From NCBI GenBank assembly GCA_034620365.1, contig JAQGEQ010000195.1:186001-250000 (forward strand): a stretch of 64,000 bases of DNA, read 5' to 3'. Shown piece after piece: positions 24,336 through 35,834 of the stretch. The position numbers and the translations under genes are program-made. Within the stretch, counting starts at the first letter, position 1. Each line of letters begins with the position of its first letter. Under the pieces are notes generated by a model. The model was not told the DNA's origin, did no database searches, and was given only the letters and a program-made list of their open reading frames with translations. The stretch is from Pegea sp. RAD2-039 (taxonomy: Eukaryota > Chordata > Thaliacea > Salpida > Salpidae).

Positions 24336-24839
24336 ATAAATAAATTAAATAAATTACCCACAATAGAGAATCTACCATAACATGGTTCAATTTCTTGGAA
24401 AATTAAGTAAGCCCTAGTACTTCATGCCCTCGGCTACTCACTACAGCTTTTTCTGTTCTTTGTTTTCTTGACTGTTTCTTGGAAGACCTCTTCTGGTATC
24501 GATATTGAGCAATTTCATATCACGCAAGTATTATAAATGCAAAGGCTCATTTTGCATAAATTCCATTTTATAGAAATTTATAGTTGAAAAAACAATTTTC
24601 ATAAATAAAGATTTTAAATATCAAAATTTGATTTGATTTTTAACCGCGAGCACAAAATATTTCATCAAAGCTATATTTTCATAATAAACATCTAAACCAC
24701 TTCAAATTTCTATCTAGAAAGAAGTGATATTTTCGAAGACTAATTTTTGATCACTTTATTATGCAGCCTTTTAAAATCAACCTATTTTATTATTGAGAGA
24801 AAAAAATTATTTATTTTAAGAAATAAAAATTTGTGAGTT

Positions 24840-25200
24840 TTGTTTTATGTTTCTTGGCTCTTTATAGATCTTTCAAATCTCTGCTCTTTGATATCACTCT
24901 GAGGCGAGGAAGAGTTTCACAAATTTGGAAGAAAACTATCATTACTCCTATTCATAAAAAGTATCCCAGAAACACTGCACTTAACTACAGACTAGTTTCG
25001 CTGACTTCGGTTATCTGCAGAACGGAAGGACACATCATTATCTAATATCTTTTTCCAACTTGGCTTTGTAAAACAGAGATTTTCGCTGACTCAACATCTC
25101 ATTTTTCTTGATGAGCTTACAGCCATAATGAGCAAAATATTTAAGATTAGTCTTATACATCAGCTCACTATTAATTTAAACCAACATATTTTTAGAATTC
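24840..25200 (+). mobile_element. LINE fragment: reverse transcriptase motifs 0-2 (family 1, second copy)
   Basis: The frame from 24833 gives SLLFDITLRRGRVSQIWKKT, IITPIHKKYPRNTALNYRLV and SLTSVICR. This matches the non-LTR RT pattern L..G.VP..WK.A.V.PI.KKG......NYRP+SLTSV. After a stop and frame change comes KQRFSLTQHLIFLDELTAIM. It is clearly related to the minus-strand copy at 17930-19571. Truncated at both ends and inactive. Confidence 0.8.
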
Positions 25201-26492
25201 TTTAGGTAGGCCAAATATTGCTGATTTAGAGCCATTGTTATCATTTCCTAAAGTTGACTTTAAATATTTTATACTATCTTTACTGTTCTCAACGGTTAAC
25301 TAATCAACTTTTACGATAATTCCTACAATTAAGTTATACAATCTTGAATTTACTATTCAAAATACATCAGTATCGTTTACTTTTTATTCTCATGTTGTGT
25401 TTTCTTTATTTTGTTCAATTCTAGCATGTTTATTTTCTTAAATAAACTTTTATTGCTTTTGATGAATAAATGTTTATTTACAAAAAAATCATTAATATGA
25501 TATAGTTTCATGATATAATTACATTACTATGATCTTTGTTTTGGTAATTTTTTGTTTTTATAATGGAATCAAAATTATTTTGAAGCTGCTTCATATTTTT
25601 TTTTATCAAAGTTACATGTATTACTAATTTTAATAGCAATTTTTTTGATAGTTAATCATCAACATTTTCTGTTTATTATTAAGAGTTTAATCTTTGTATC
25701 ATTGCTTAGATTAGTCCAAATGTATGAAACAAACTTATATAAAACATTATTGTATTTAAAAACTAATTGAAATTTTTGACTAAAGCATTCCATCCGGTAT
25801 CAGCCAGCTTTTGATTTTTTCTTTCTTACAAAACTTTCTTTTTAATTTGATCATTTTTATGTTATTTTGAATACATTATCATATTTTTAGATATACATTG
25901 TTAGATTTTCAGAAGATCATTCCTGTAGATATTTTGGAATTATTTAGTATTAATAAATTTATGATTGTTCTTATAAGATAATCAACAATTTGCTTAAGGG
26001 ATTTTTTTTGAAGTCTAAAAATATGATTAGAATCATTCTTCTGTTTACAGTGATCTTGTATAATAATCAAGCGGTATACAATATTGTCAGTTTCTTTATT
26101 TTATCCACTTATTTTGTGCTTATGAATCATAACTTGTATTTACTCATGTCTTTTTAGTGTACCTTTTTCAATATTAATTATGTTAAAGTGTGATACTTAA
26201 AGACCTTTTCGTGATTTTCTTTCAGTCATATTGTTTTAAATTTGCTATAAGGCTTGTATCATTTGTGATCTGCAGTCATGTGATGAGTAAAGAAATAAAT
26301 AACGTGATGCTTTTTGTTTCTAATAAAAAAGCATTTATTTTCATTTTGGAACATTTTTATAACTGTAGTATTGTTACTAAGTTTTCATATTTAAATAGAT
26401 GTTAGAGTTATTTTTAGTTATAGTCTAAACTTTCAAGTTATAATAAAAATAATGGCAATTATCTTACAGAGTTGTTTAGCTTAGAAACAAAA
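25200..26492. other. AT-rich spacer
   Basis: No ORF with recognisable similarity, no repeat I can define. Presumably upstream region of the CoREST-like gene. Confidence 0.4.
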
Positions 26493-28180
26493 ATGCCAGT
26501 TTATCACTCTTTACAAGCCAGTCGAAGGCGTGATGGTGAAAATATTCAGAAATATAAAAGTATGAACTTTTCTTAAAAACAGTATTCCAATGTTTTGCAT
26601 CTAATGTTTTTATGAACACTTTTTCATATTTTGATTTGTTATAGGTTTTATTATTTTAATTCAGATGTTGACTGGGATTTTTGACAATTTACATTACTAG
26701 GAATAATTATTTAATAAAATTGCTGTATAAAGAACCATGCCAAGATAACAAAGCTCGAAAAATGTTTTTGGTTTTATGAAGATAATAGTTTCAGATAGTA
26801 AATTATCCAAAATTAGTTCCGAAAATTATAACAGATTATTAATATAATTTTATTTAGATGCTCATATAAAAGTTGGAAATCAATACCAAGCTAACATACC
26901 TGCTTGTAATATAGGTAAGAATAATTGATGTTGAAAAATTGTTGTCAGAAATAATTTCTTTTACTTCTAGATGTTGAGTCAGCCAAGTTAGAAGATCCAC
27001 GTTGTGTTTTATATTGGAAAATGTCTGACAAACTACAACTGAATGACCGTGCGTAAAACTTCTTTTTTTGTTTCTAAAATCAAATTATTTTATTGTTAGT
27101 GCAAAAGTACATAGATGAAACTGTTAAAGAACATTTTATCGAACTTGATCAAGCCTTAGGCTTATTATATTGGCATAAGTATAATATCGTCAATGCAAAG
27201 AAAACCATGTCTAAAATTGTGCAAATGGACGGTAATTATCTTGAGGAAACTTGTATTTCAAATATAACTCATAAATCTTTTAGAGAAATGGAGTGAGAAA
27301 GAGGAAGATCTTTTCAGACAGGCTATTGAAATAAATGGAAAAGATTTTCGCAAAATAAGAGAGTTTGTAAGTTTAATAAACCGTTAAATGTAGATACAAT
27401 CACATTAGTATGTTTAGCTACCAGATAGAAGTATTGGTCAATTGGTTCATCATTTTTATAAATTTAAAGCTAAAACAGCTAAGAAATCGTGGATAGATTG
27501 GATGATAAGTAAAGATGAAAAAAACAACTCTCAGTATAAGTAAGTATCTGATGTTGTGTTAGTGTCAGTAAAAAACTCATTTTTTACTTTCTAGCGAGGA
27601 ATCCAAGAAAATAATCGCTTTTTCAAAGAATAAGGTAAACTATTATTATAGAAATCTTATTAGAATTAGTGATGTTAATAACTCTAAATCATCAGAATTT
27701 AGTTTTAAATCAAATTATTTTTTAACAATTTGCAAATTTCTGAATAAATCAAATTCCACCTTTAATTTCGATTTTTATAATTTCTAGATAATCAAGAACA
27801 ACGTTTCTAGCTTTAGAGGTAGAAGCTAAGAAATTTGTTCGTGAAAAAAGTTACTTAGAAATATGTTTAGGAAACATTACAGCTGAGGAGCTAGATGAAG
27901 CTCTGAAAATTTCACAAGACGATCACATTACAAGAAATAATTTTGATAACGAAATTATTAAACTAAAAAATGAGGTTATAAAAGTTTCTTCTTTACGACC
28001 TTGTTCTTTAATCCTCTTAAAATGTAACAGACTCAGCAGCAAAAGCAAATCTGCATTAACCAGCAACAAGAAATTGAAAAACTTTTGCAAAAGATTAAGA
28101 AAATGGTCCCTCATGATGAAAACGTAAAAACTTTTGTAATTTGTTGATCATTTTTATAAAACTATTTCCTTTCTTAGTGA
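26493..28180 (+). CDS. CoREST/RCOR-like co-repressor: ELM2 box, one SANT domain, coiled coil
   Basis: CoREST scaffolds the LSD1 demethylase and HDAC1/2 on chromatin. A chain in phase: 26493-26559, 26858-26914, 26971-27048, 27100-27231, 27284-27366, 27418-27539, 27595-27634, 27819-27974, 28031-28123, then TGA at 28178; 276 aa. The ELM2 region reads IKVGNQYQANIPAC, later VLYWK, then LDQALGLLYWHKYNI, matching RCOR (VG..YQA.+P ... EQALG+L.WHKHNI). The SANT domain follows: EKWSEKEEDLFRQAIEINGK, FRKIREFLPDRSIGQLVHHF, YKFKAKTAKKSW. The last exons form a Gln/Lys-rich coiled coil (QQQEIEKLLQKIKKM) like the LSD1-binding linker. The second SANT domain of typical CoREST is missing: the stop is formed by the first three bases after the last acceptor. 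The acceptor at 27818 and the final exon are the least certain joins. Confidence 0.82.
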
Positions 28181-29300
28181 TTTCCTTTTAAAAAGACAAA
28201 ATCAGTGCGAGGAAAATTTGAGATATTTTTATGTGATTATGTTTCTGTTGGCTTTTATTATTTTCATATTTTTAATGGTTTTAAACTGGAAGAAAAGTAA
28301 TTAGTGTTATAAGAAATTGAAAAATGATTTTTTTTCTTTTAAACGGCCTTTTATGAAAATAAATGATTCGGTGAGTGCGTCTTAACTCTAAAAAATATTG
28401 AAAATTATTTATTATAAAAGCAAAGTATAGAAATTAGAAAACACGGCAACTAAATTTCAGTCTCTTCAGGTTTTCTTGCACATTTGTGTAAAGACTGTAA
28501 AATGATCATTAAAGCCAGCTCGGAGTAGTTCTGTTATCCCAAGATTCATACTAAAATCAAAAACTTAGTTGAAAAAGTCGATGTTTTTAAAGAAGATTTG
28601 ATAAATAAAGTTTAAGTTTAAAGCTTTCATATGTTGATATTTGTTGATGCCTTGTGTATTCAACCTGAACACGTTGATAGAATTTCCTGAATGAAGAACA
28701 TGTTAAAGATCGAATCTTCAAATCTCTCAAAGTATACATCTTGAACATTCTTGAGTCTGTGACGGGTGGTTCAACTTTCAATACGAAGCAAGATTTTCAA
28801 AGTTTTGACAAAAGACGACGTTAAAGCCACGTCATTAACAACAAACCAATTATCATCAACATCTCTAATCAATTAATCAAAAATAAACTGCTGAAACTCT
28901 AAAAAATGTTATCAATTTAAAAATTTATAGAAAAAAGATTTATCACAGCTTGTTTGTGTCAAGCCTCTTTTGTAGGATTGATATGAGTATATCTAATACT
29001 AGCAGCCACTTGCCGTACATAATTCGTCAATTGCAACATCAGATCAACAGCAAATAAGACAAATCTTGTGTTCCATTATCGTGACCCCTGGATGATTATT
29101 ATTTTAGAAATTTTTACCACAACACCAGAGAAGTGTTTTTTTAATCTTTAGAATCGACTAAAAAATTCCAAATAAAAATTCCTTCCCATTTCCAAAAATA
29201 TTTTTGAAGTTTTAATTACCTTTCTGATTTGAAATCTAAAGTCAGATTTTGTTGCATTTATATCCCTCCTTTAATATCTCAAAATAATCAATGCTATCTG
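28181..29300. other. Spacer 3' of the CoREST-like gene
   Basis: Just after the CoREST stop, another frame (from 28179) is open to 28307 and encodes a hydrophobic stretch (FLLAFIIFIFLMVL) followed by WKKSN; I found no splice join that would use it. From 28500 to 29090 the minus strand has short exon-like stretches that I could not identify or join. Confidence 0.35.
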
Positions 29301-29309
29301 AAAAATGTT

Positions 29310-29995
29310 TGTTATACTACTCATAGTGATATTTGCTTGTTGAGAGATTTTAATCTTCTTAATACAGATCTCTATGTTTAGATTGTTCTTCCCATGACAA
29401 CTTTCTCATTTTTACATCTACAAATCTCTAAATGTATTCATGAACCTGTTTACTCAGAAGATAAGATTTCAGATCTTTTGTTCTGTAACATCTCACGACG
29501 TAACGAATTAATACTCGCTTCTGTTAACCTTCTGTTCCATCTGCGATCATTTTTTTGTTTCTTTTATGTTTTTATTCTTCTGCAAATGATTAATGGTTAT
29601 AATTCCCTTTCCAAACCTATATGGAACTAAATTTGAAAAGGTTTCATTCAAATTCTGACCAATTCCATTTATAGGTTTTTTTTCTTAATTCTCCTCTCTT
29701 GTATTAAAACTCTGCCTAACATTGAACAGTTGTTAGATAAAAAGAATTTCTTCTACGAAAAATACAAACAAAAAATACTAGTTTAAGAGTAAAAAATATG
29801 GAGTTGAAATTAATAAGCGGTGCGATTACTGAGAAAATCAAACTTGTGACAGCAAGAATCACGTAAACTCGATAAATTTGTTACATCAAACTTAAATTCG
29901 CGCTCAGCCATGCTACCCTTATTGATGAAAATATATTTATCTTAGTGGTCTTGAAAAGAATGAAACTTTCCACCTTAGCTTTTTTAAGTCCTTAT
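29310..29995 (+). mobile_element. LINE remnant: end of endonuclease fused to 3' region (internal deletion)
   Basis: At 29335-29560 the plus strand gives LLRDFNLLNTDL, then HLQISKCIHEPVY and ISDLLFCN. This is the endonuclease C-terminal pattern GDFN.....W...L.Q.+.EPTR....LDL++T, with a shifted-frame SICDHFFV for the final SDH. Within a few hundred bases (29825-29960) the sequence already resembles the 3' region of the LINE at 22350-22480, so nearly all of the reverse transcriptase has been lost. Inactive. Confidence 0.65.
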
Positions 29996-29999
29996 CAAA

Positions 30000-30748
30000 G
30001 ACAACGATTAAAAAAAAATATTGTTCTTGCAAATATTATACTTCACTGTTATTAAAATTATTTTCAGAAGATCTCGTTTTGAGGCAGAAGAATTGTTGCA
30101 AAACTTTTCCCAACTCAGTTGCTTCGCTTAGCATTTAAGAATAGGTTCTAAATCTTAGCAAAAATAAATCTCAAAAAGATTTTTAAAATAAGACTTACAA
30201 TTTGTGAGTTTTACAAACACTTTAAGGCTGCAGCTTTAGCGTTAATTTCCTACGGTAAAGTAGAAATGAGACAACTAATTTATCTCTTATAAAATAAATT
30301 TCACTATAATTTTTTCAAACATTAAGTTTATTTCTAAGTTATTTAAGTATAAATAAAAATTGAAATAATATTTTGTATTTTATTCTGAGAAAAATGCTGC
30401 GTTCAAAACTGGCCATTGTTGACATAGTGATATATTCAAAAAATATTTACTTAGGCATTCAAGTATATTTTATAATATAAAAAATTATTTCTTCTTCAAC
30501 TTGAGGTCAGTAAAACTTTGTTAGGTTTACTTTTAATATTTTTTTGTCTATCAATTTTTGAAAATATGTTTTAAAAGTTTTTAGCAAGTTTCTCATAGAA
30601 TTTATATTACAGAAAATTAGAACAATGGTTCTAGTATAAATAATAAATGATTTTTGTATAAATTTCAAGTAGCACTTAAAGAATGAAATAAAAATTAATC
30701 ACATTTACTTAACTATCCAAATAACTGTGTTTAAAAGAAATAATATTA
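30000..30748. other. AT-rich spacer upstream of the Polyhomeotic-like gene
   Basis: No gene-like signal. Contains poly-A and AT-rich stretches only. Confidence 0.35.
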
Positions 30749-30946
30749 TTTTTTGTTTATTTAATGATTGTATAATGATTTATATTGTTTAGTCTAATAC
30801 AATAATGTTCATTGTTTTTTGTTTATTTAATGATTGTATAATGATTTATATTGTTTAGTCTAATACAATAGTATTCACTGTCTTTTGTTTATTTAATTAT
30901 TGTATAATGAATTATATTGTTCAATTTAATAAAATTTTCTTTATTG
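30749..30946 (+). repeat. Tandem repeat, three units of 66 bp
   Basis: Units at 30749-30814, 30815-30880 and 30881-30946 begin with TTTGTTTATTTAAT and continue TGTATAATGATTTATATTG. Units 1 and 2 are nearly identical; unit 3 is diverged. The array ends 40 bases before the start codon at 30986, so it lies in the promoter or 5' UTR of that gene. Confidence 0.85.
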
Positions 30947-30985
30947 TTTTTTGCTTTCAATAAAAATTAACTTTTTTATTAAAGA

Positions 30986-32316
30986 ATGTCTCCAAAAAAA
31001 GTTTCAATTTCTGCTTTGAAATCATTTGAAAACGAGAGAGAAATGGCTTCATTTAATTATTTGGATGAAGAGATAATCCCGAAAACATTACTAGATATTA
31101 TCAAAAAGTATAATTGGGCAAATTTATTCAAAAGAAAAAATGTTCTTCAGACCTCACAATCTGCCATCATAAATTCGTCTAAGGAAGCTGATACTTTTCA
31201 AAGTAAACTAAACAAAAAAAGCCACAAATTATTCTGATGTTATTTAGATGATAAAATTATGTCGATTTTTCAGTTAAAAGTCCACAAGAAACAAGAAGTG
31301 TTTTGCCAATTAAGAATGGAGCTGAAATTGGAATCTTCAAGCCACCCGATTTAAATGCCCTAAAAGCATCTGATTTTCTTGATAAACCATCAACAAGTAT
31401 AAATGAATATATATTATAAATAATATACATATAAGTATATATTATTACTTTTTATTGCTGTTAGGAGAGAAATCAGGTAGAAATTATGCCAAGGAGCTAA
31501 AAAGAAAATTATCTTGCTTACAAACTGAAGAACCTAACAAGCATTCAGAACAATTTAAGACTTCTACATCTTCTACCTGTGACTTGATTTTGAAGAAAAA
31601 GGTCCCAGTGAGTTTATTTCTAACTATAACCGTTAACCATCAAGTGACTATTATCTTATTTGCAGAAACCTGATAAAGAAATTGATAATGAGACCCAAAT
31701 TAAATTTTATGTTATGCCTGAGGAAAACGCTTTACATCTAATTGATGGATTTGTAATTGAAGAATCACCTGTACCTTTCTATAATGAAGCCTTGGATACA
31801 AAGGAAGATCAAATCAAAACTGATCCTAAAGTTGAAAATTCTGAAAATATCGAACCAACTTTTAAGAAAAAAAAGTATTCATCAGTAAGTTTAAGTAGTG
31901 ATAAGGAAAGCTATAATTGTGATATAGACATCAATGGGAAAAAAGCTGAAGAAAAAAGTATTAGCTGTTCGATAGAGGGTTTAAACCAACTAACTGATGC
32001 AATTTCAAATGGTATTTGTGCTAAGACTACTAAAAAAGATTCCAAACAATTTGAAATAGATTGCTTATCAGATGCTGGCAAAGATAATAGTAAAGAAACT
32101 TCTGCAGTAATTTCTGAATGGTCTGAAAATGATGTTTATAACTTTATTTCTAAGATAGAACATTTACATAAATATGCAAATGAGTTTCAAAAACATAAAA
32201 TAGATGGAAATGCATTGAAGTTACTTGATGTAGATCATATGGTAAATATAATGAATATCAAATTAGGTCCAGCTTTGAATTTGATTCAAAAAATCAAAAA
32301 TTTACTAAAAGGATAA
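30986..32316 (+). CDS. Polyhomeotic-like protein with HD1-type motif and C-terminal SAM domain
   Basis: Four exons in phase: 30986-31202, 31274-31396, 31465-31607 and 31666-32316; 377 aa. Near residue 185 is HLIDGFVIEESPVPF, matching the Polyhomeotic HD1 motif (H.I+GFVI.E...PF). The last ~70 residues are a SAM domain: EWSENDVYNFISKI, EFQKHKIDGNALKLL and MNIKLGPALNLIQKI. This is the PHC-type SAM (W....V..FI ... F....IDG.ALLLL ... MNIKLGPALKI). Polyhomeotic is a polymerising subunit of Polycomb repressive complex 1 in the nucleus. The protein is much shorter than typical PHCs, and I see no FCS zinc finger between HD1 and SAM. The middle is Ser/Lys/Glu-rich and disordered. It could instead be a PHC-derived paralogue or another SAM protein such as SAMD7/11, but the HD1 motif argues for PHC. 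Confidence 0.8.
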
Positions 32317-32329
32317 AGTAAAGTGTTGT

Positions 32330-33505
32330 GTCTAAATAGAATTCAAAAATATACTTCATTTCTTCGACTTATTTTGGTTATAAAAAATACTTTAAGTTGT
32401 ATTTTTGGTAAAACCTTGTGACCTGTATAAACAGTTTTATGTTAAGAAAAGTTCTTTTTTATGCAAAATATCGTTTTGAAATAAAATTTTGACAGTCTAA
32501 TTTTTTAATTAATATATAAATAATTTTTCACTGTTCAAGATTTGTCCAGCTGAAACTGCTGCTAGAAAAACTTGATTAATATCTTGTATCATTATATTAT
32601 CCATACAGTAAAATTTTTACTAATTAAACTGAAATAGTTAGTACTATTTTATTAAGTTTTACAAGTAGTGGATATATAAAAGTTTACAAGACACAAAAAC
32701 TAGTTTTCAACAATAATTACTGAAATCTCATCTAATTTGTTTATGATTTTAAAAATCACTTTATCAAGTAAATAGAAATTTCTGCCGACAAGAAGAGTTT
32801 GATCTCACCCCTAACTGTTCACTTAATAAATGTTAGGAATTCTTCGCCAATAAAATCCTTGATATTTTAATAAATTTTAAATGAATTGATTTTATGCTTT
32901 ATTGGCTGATTTTCTAAGTTTAAAAAGTAAAACCTAGAGGCTTTAAAGTACCAAACATTTCTTTCTATATTTTCAACTTAATAATATTTATTATTTGTGA
33001 GAATGTGTGTTAGCGAGATGTGCTATTGTCAGGCAGCCTCATTTGCATTTATTGTAATAAATAGACTTGAAACAAAACAGATATAAGCAAGCTACTCATA
33101 TTTGCAGGGCAGAAAGACAAATACTATCTTTTGTATGAAGATATTTGTTGAGGCAGATGCTACTAGCATGAAGTACCTAAAAAACTGACTCTAAAAGACA
33201 AAAAAGCTAGGCCAGTGACATAATGCAGTAATCACTTGTATTGGAGTGATTTATAAAGCTGCAACCGTCAACAGAAAGACATAGCGTCATTTTAAGGATT
33301 AATTTGTTAATGGCATTTTCAGTGTTCTTGTGTGGCTTCTCTGCCCTTTTAAAGATTATATTTCAGAATAAAAACAGCTGAAACTGTAGTTCTTTGAAAT
33401 TTCTGAAGCTTTTAAATCTTTTATAAAATGTGTGGATCTTAGTGTGGATCACTTAGATCTGGGTCAACTTTTTACTTTTGCCCACAGGACTCGCAAACAC
33501 GTGAT
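32330..33505. other. Spacer between the Polyhomeotic-like gene and the dynein fragment
   Basis: AT-rich to about 32980. From 33000 to 33500 composition is more even and looks like old mobile DNA, but no motif allows a family call. Confidence 0.35.
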
Positions 33506-33509
33506 TTGC

Positions 33510-34681
33510 TAATCAAGTGAATTGCTTCAGGAACAAGAAGGACATCTTCTGGACGACGAGAAACTGATCGATGTACTTCGAAAAAGCAAAGCTACATCTT
33601 TAGAAGTGACTCAAAGATTGAAATTATCGGAAAAGAACGAACTCAAAACTGACATCGCGCGCCGCAAGTACTTACCGATCGCCACAAGAGGCGCTGTTCT
33701 CTATTTTGTTATTGTTGATTTGGAGATTCTAAATCCGATGTACAAGTTCTCACTACAATGGTTTGCTGATATGTTCATCAAATTTATCGGTAAGTAAAGA
33801 TTTGATGACGTCACGTTCTCAAATGATGACGTCATACTTCGACAGCACGTGTGAATACACGATCAAGTGATATTGGATATTCTGTTGATTTTTATTCTTT
33901 CGGAGGATCAGTTGCAGATCGGGATAGTATGACTATGAGTGAATCAGCAAGTCGTGAGAAGCTTATAGTGAAGCCTGAAGCGGAAAAAGATTCTTTGGAT
34001 ATAATGTCGAAGTTGGGAACCGACAGCACAAAAGAACTGCATCCTAAGACTCTTTCAGACTATATATTTACTGACGATTTTCATTTACGGAATCTGCTCC
34101 TAAACTCAAAACTTTCTGAAGAATCTACAAAATCTCAAACTGCATCTCGAAAAGTGTCTCATCATCTTCTTCATCTCAATCTTTATCTCAATCTTCTTAA
34201 TTTTTTGATCAGGTAACACTTCAAAGAAAACATGATTGGAAAGAAACCTGTGAACGACTTGGTTTGATGGTTTGGAAGCAATGTAATTATCTGTCGATGA
34301 AATTAAACAAATTTCAACATCTTTGTACCTCATTGGTTAATGAATATGATGAAAAATGGTCAGAAGTATTTGAACATCACAACATCTATCAACTCTTCAG
34401 TAGAAGTCATCGAAATATAACATCAAATCGAAGACAACTTTTTGATTGGTCGAAATTAAGTACATTTGAAAGGTTTTCATGTCACTAACTCATGTTATCT
34501 TATCCTAAGAATATCTCATTTCAGACTGATCCTCATCAAAGTTTTGCGTCCAGAAAGTCTTCCTCAAGCGATCCAGCAGTTCATGACAGAAGAGCTGGGA
34601 GCTGATTACATCAACAGTGGATCTGGATTTGATATATCTGAGATTTATCTACAATCTCATTCAACTACCATCTCGTGTTGA
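33510..34681 (+). pseudogene. Isolated dynein heavy chain gene fragment (AAA5-AAA6 region)
   Basis: Exons in phase: 33510-33789, 33846-~34155, ~34213-~34474 and ~34526-34681. The first exon is classic dynein: GHLLDDEKLIDVLRKSKATS, then RRKYLPIATRGAVLYFVIVD, LNPMYKFSLQWF. The last exons contain LILIKVLRPESLPQAIQQFM and ELGADYI..GSGFDISEIY, equivalent to LLLIR.LRPD....AI..F....LG..+VE.PPFDL...Y. Between them is a ~100-residue Ser/Lys-rich stretch not normal for dyneins. The piece stops before the AAA6 nucleotide site and has no upstream AAA or stalk exons, so it cannot be a motor. Because introns are kept, it arose by DNA duplication, not by retroposition. It lies on the strand opposite to the dynein gene at the left edge. 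A poly-A signal-like AATAAA follows at ~34796, so it may be transcribed. Confidence 0.75.
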
Positions 34682-35023
34682 ACAAGATCACTGGACTTTA
34701 TGTGGGACTGCTTTATTATGTCAACTTGATGATTAATTTGCAGATTGCTTTTATGACTTATTTATAGAATAAGAAGTTGTCTGTGAATCACTCAAAATAA
34801 ATTTAAGTAATAAAACATTTTAACTATGTTCTTTTTATCAACTATATTAGTTAGTTACTAATTACAAATCTTACAAGAATAGATAATTTTAAGCAACTTT
34901 ATAAAAGTTTTAAATATATTACCACAGTTTGAAATGTTAATCAATCTTAAGAAATTGTTGCTAGCACCATAAACTTAAAAAGCAGACTAACTTGAAATTG
35001 TAAATAATTGGTGTTTTATATAT

Positions 35024-35305
35024 GATCAAATCGAAACACAAAAACTCTAAAGCTAATTATGGTTGGCTGGTAGACCTCTTATGAAGTTTCTTGTCAGTCA
35101 ATAAGTTAATTTCATCTTTTAAGCTGCAGATAAAGTTTCAGTTTGTCACAATATTTATACCATCAAAATGTATGATGAATATTATCTTACCTAAAAATTA
35201 GTAAACCTTATATTACTAAGTTATTCAAATTAACTTCCAGTAAATGTGTTATTGCTACAAAGCTTAACCAGATACTTTTGTAAACAAAATTATTACTTAT
35301 TATTA
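35024..35305 (+). repeat. Direct repeat A1 of the U1 cluster
   Basis: About 280 bases closely matching 36860-37165 (GCTAATTATGGTTG, CTGGTAGACCTCT, TTAACTTCCAGTAAATGT are all shared). It is non-coding. Confidence 0.85.
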
Positions 35306-35539
35306 TATATATAATAAATTAATAAATAATAATAAAATAAATGTTTTACTTGATTTTGTTTAGTCTTTGAAAATAAGCAAAGAGGTAATTGTAAGGTCTT
35401 AGGTATCACAATTTAAGATTAATGCAGAAAGATTACAAATACTGTAGAAATATAAAACTTAAATTATAAATCAAAAATCTGATATGACAAAATAGAAGAA
35501 GATGAAGAACTTGGCAGTATTACATACTACTTGATAAGG

Positions 35540-35810
35540 AAACTACTTAAATCTGTTTTTTAAAAAAATTTTAAAAGATGCGGTAGATTTTGATGTAGAG
35601 ATGAAAGCAGGAAGGGAATTCCAAAACTTGGTTACCCTCTTAAAAAAGCTGTTTTTTCACTTGGAGTTATCAAATTTACTGAGGGATTTAATTTTGAAAG
35701 AAGAGCCTCTGAGGATGTGTGGGAAATTGCAATCTATGAAGTGAGAGGTTTCAAAGTTGGAGTGTTTTATTTCTGGTTGATTGATTTGAGAGTTTCATGA
35801 TAATTGGTTT
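35540..35810 (-). mobile_element. LINE 3' end fragment
   Basis: On the minus strand: NSFFKRVTKFWNSLPAFIST and STASFKIFLKNRF. This matches the extreme C-terminus of CR1/L2/Jockey-type RT proteins (..SFF.R....WN.LP..+...S...FK..L...). No other part of the element is visible here. Confidence 0.65.
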
Positions 35811-35834
35811 GTTATTGGGAGATGCTGAACCAAC

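Noticed and set aside
28580-29090. A minus-strand spliced gene
   Set aside because: Short exon-like stretches exist (for example DVDDNWFVVNDVALTSSF), but they contain stops, give no domain I know, and I could not join them with consistent phases.
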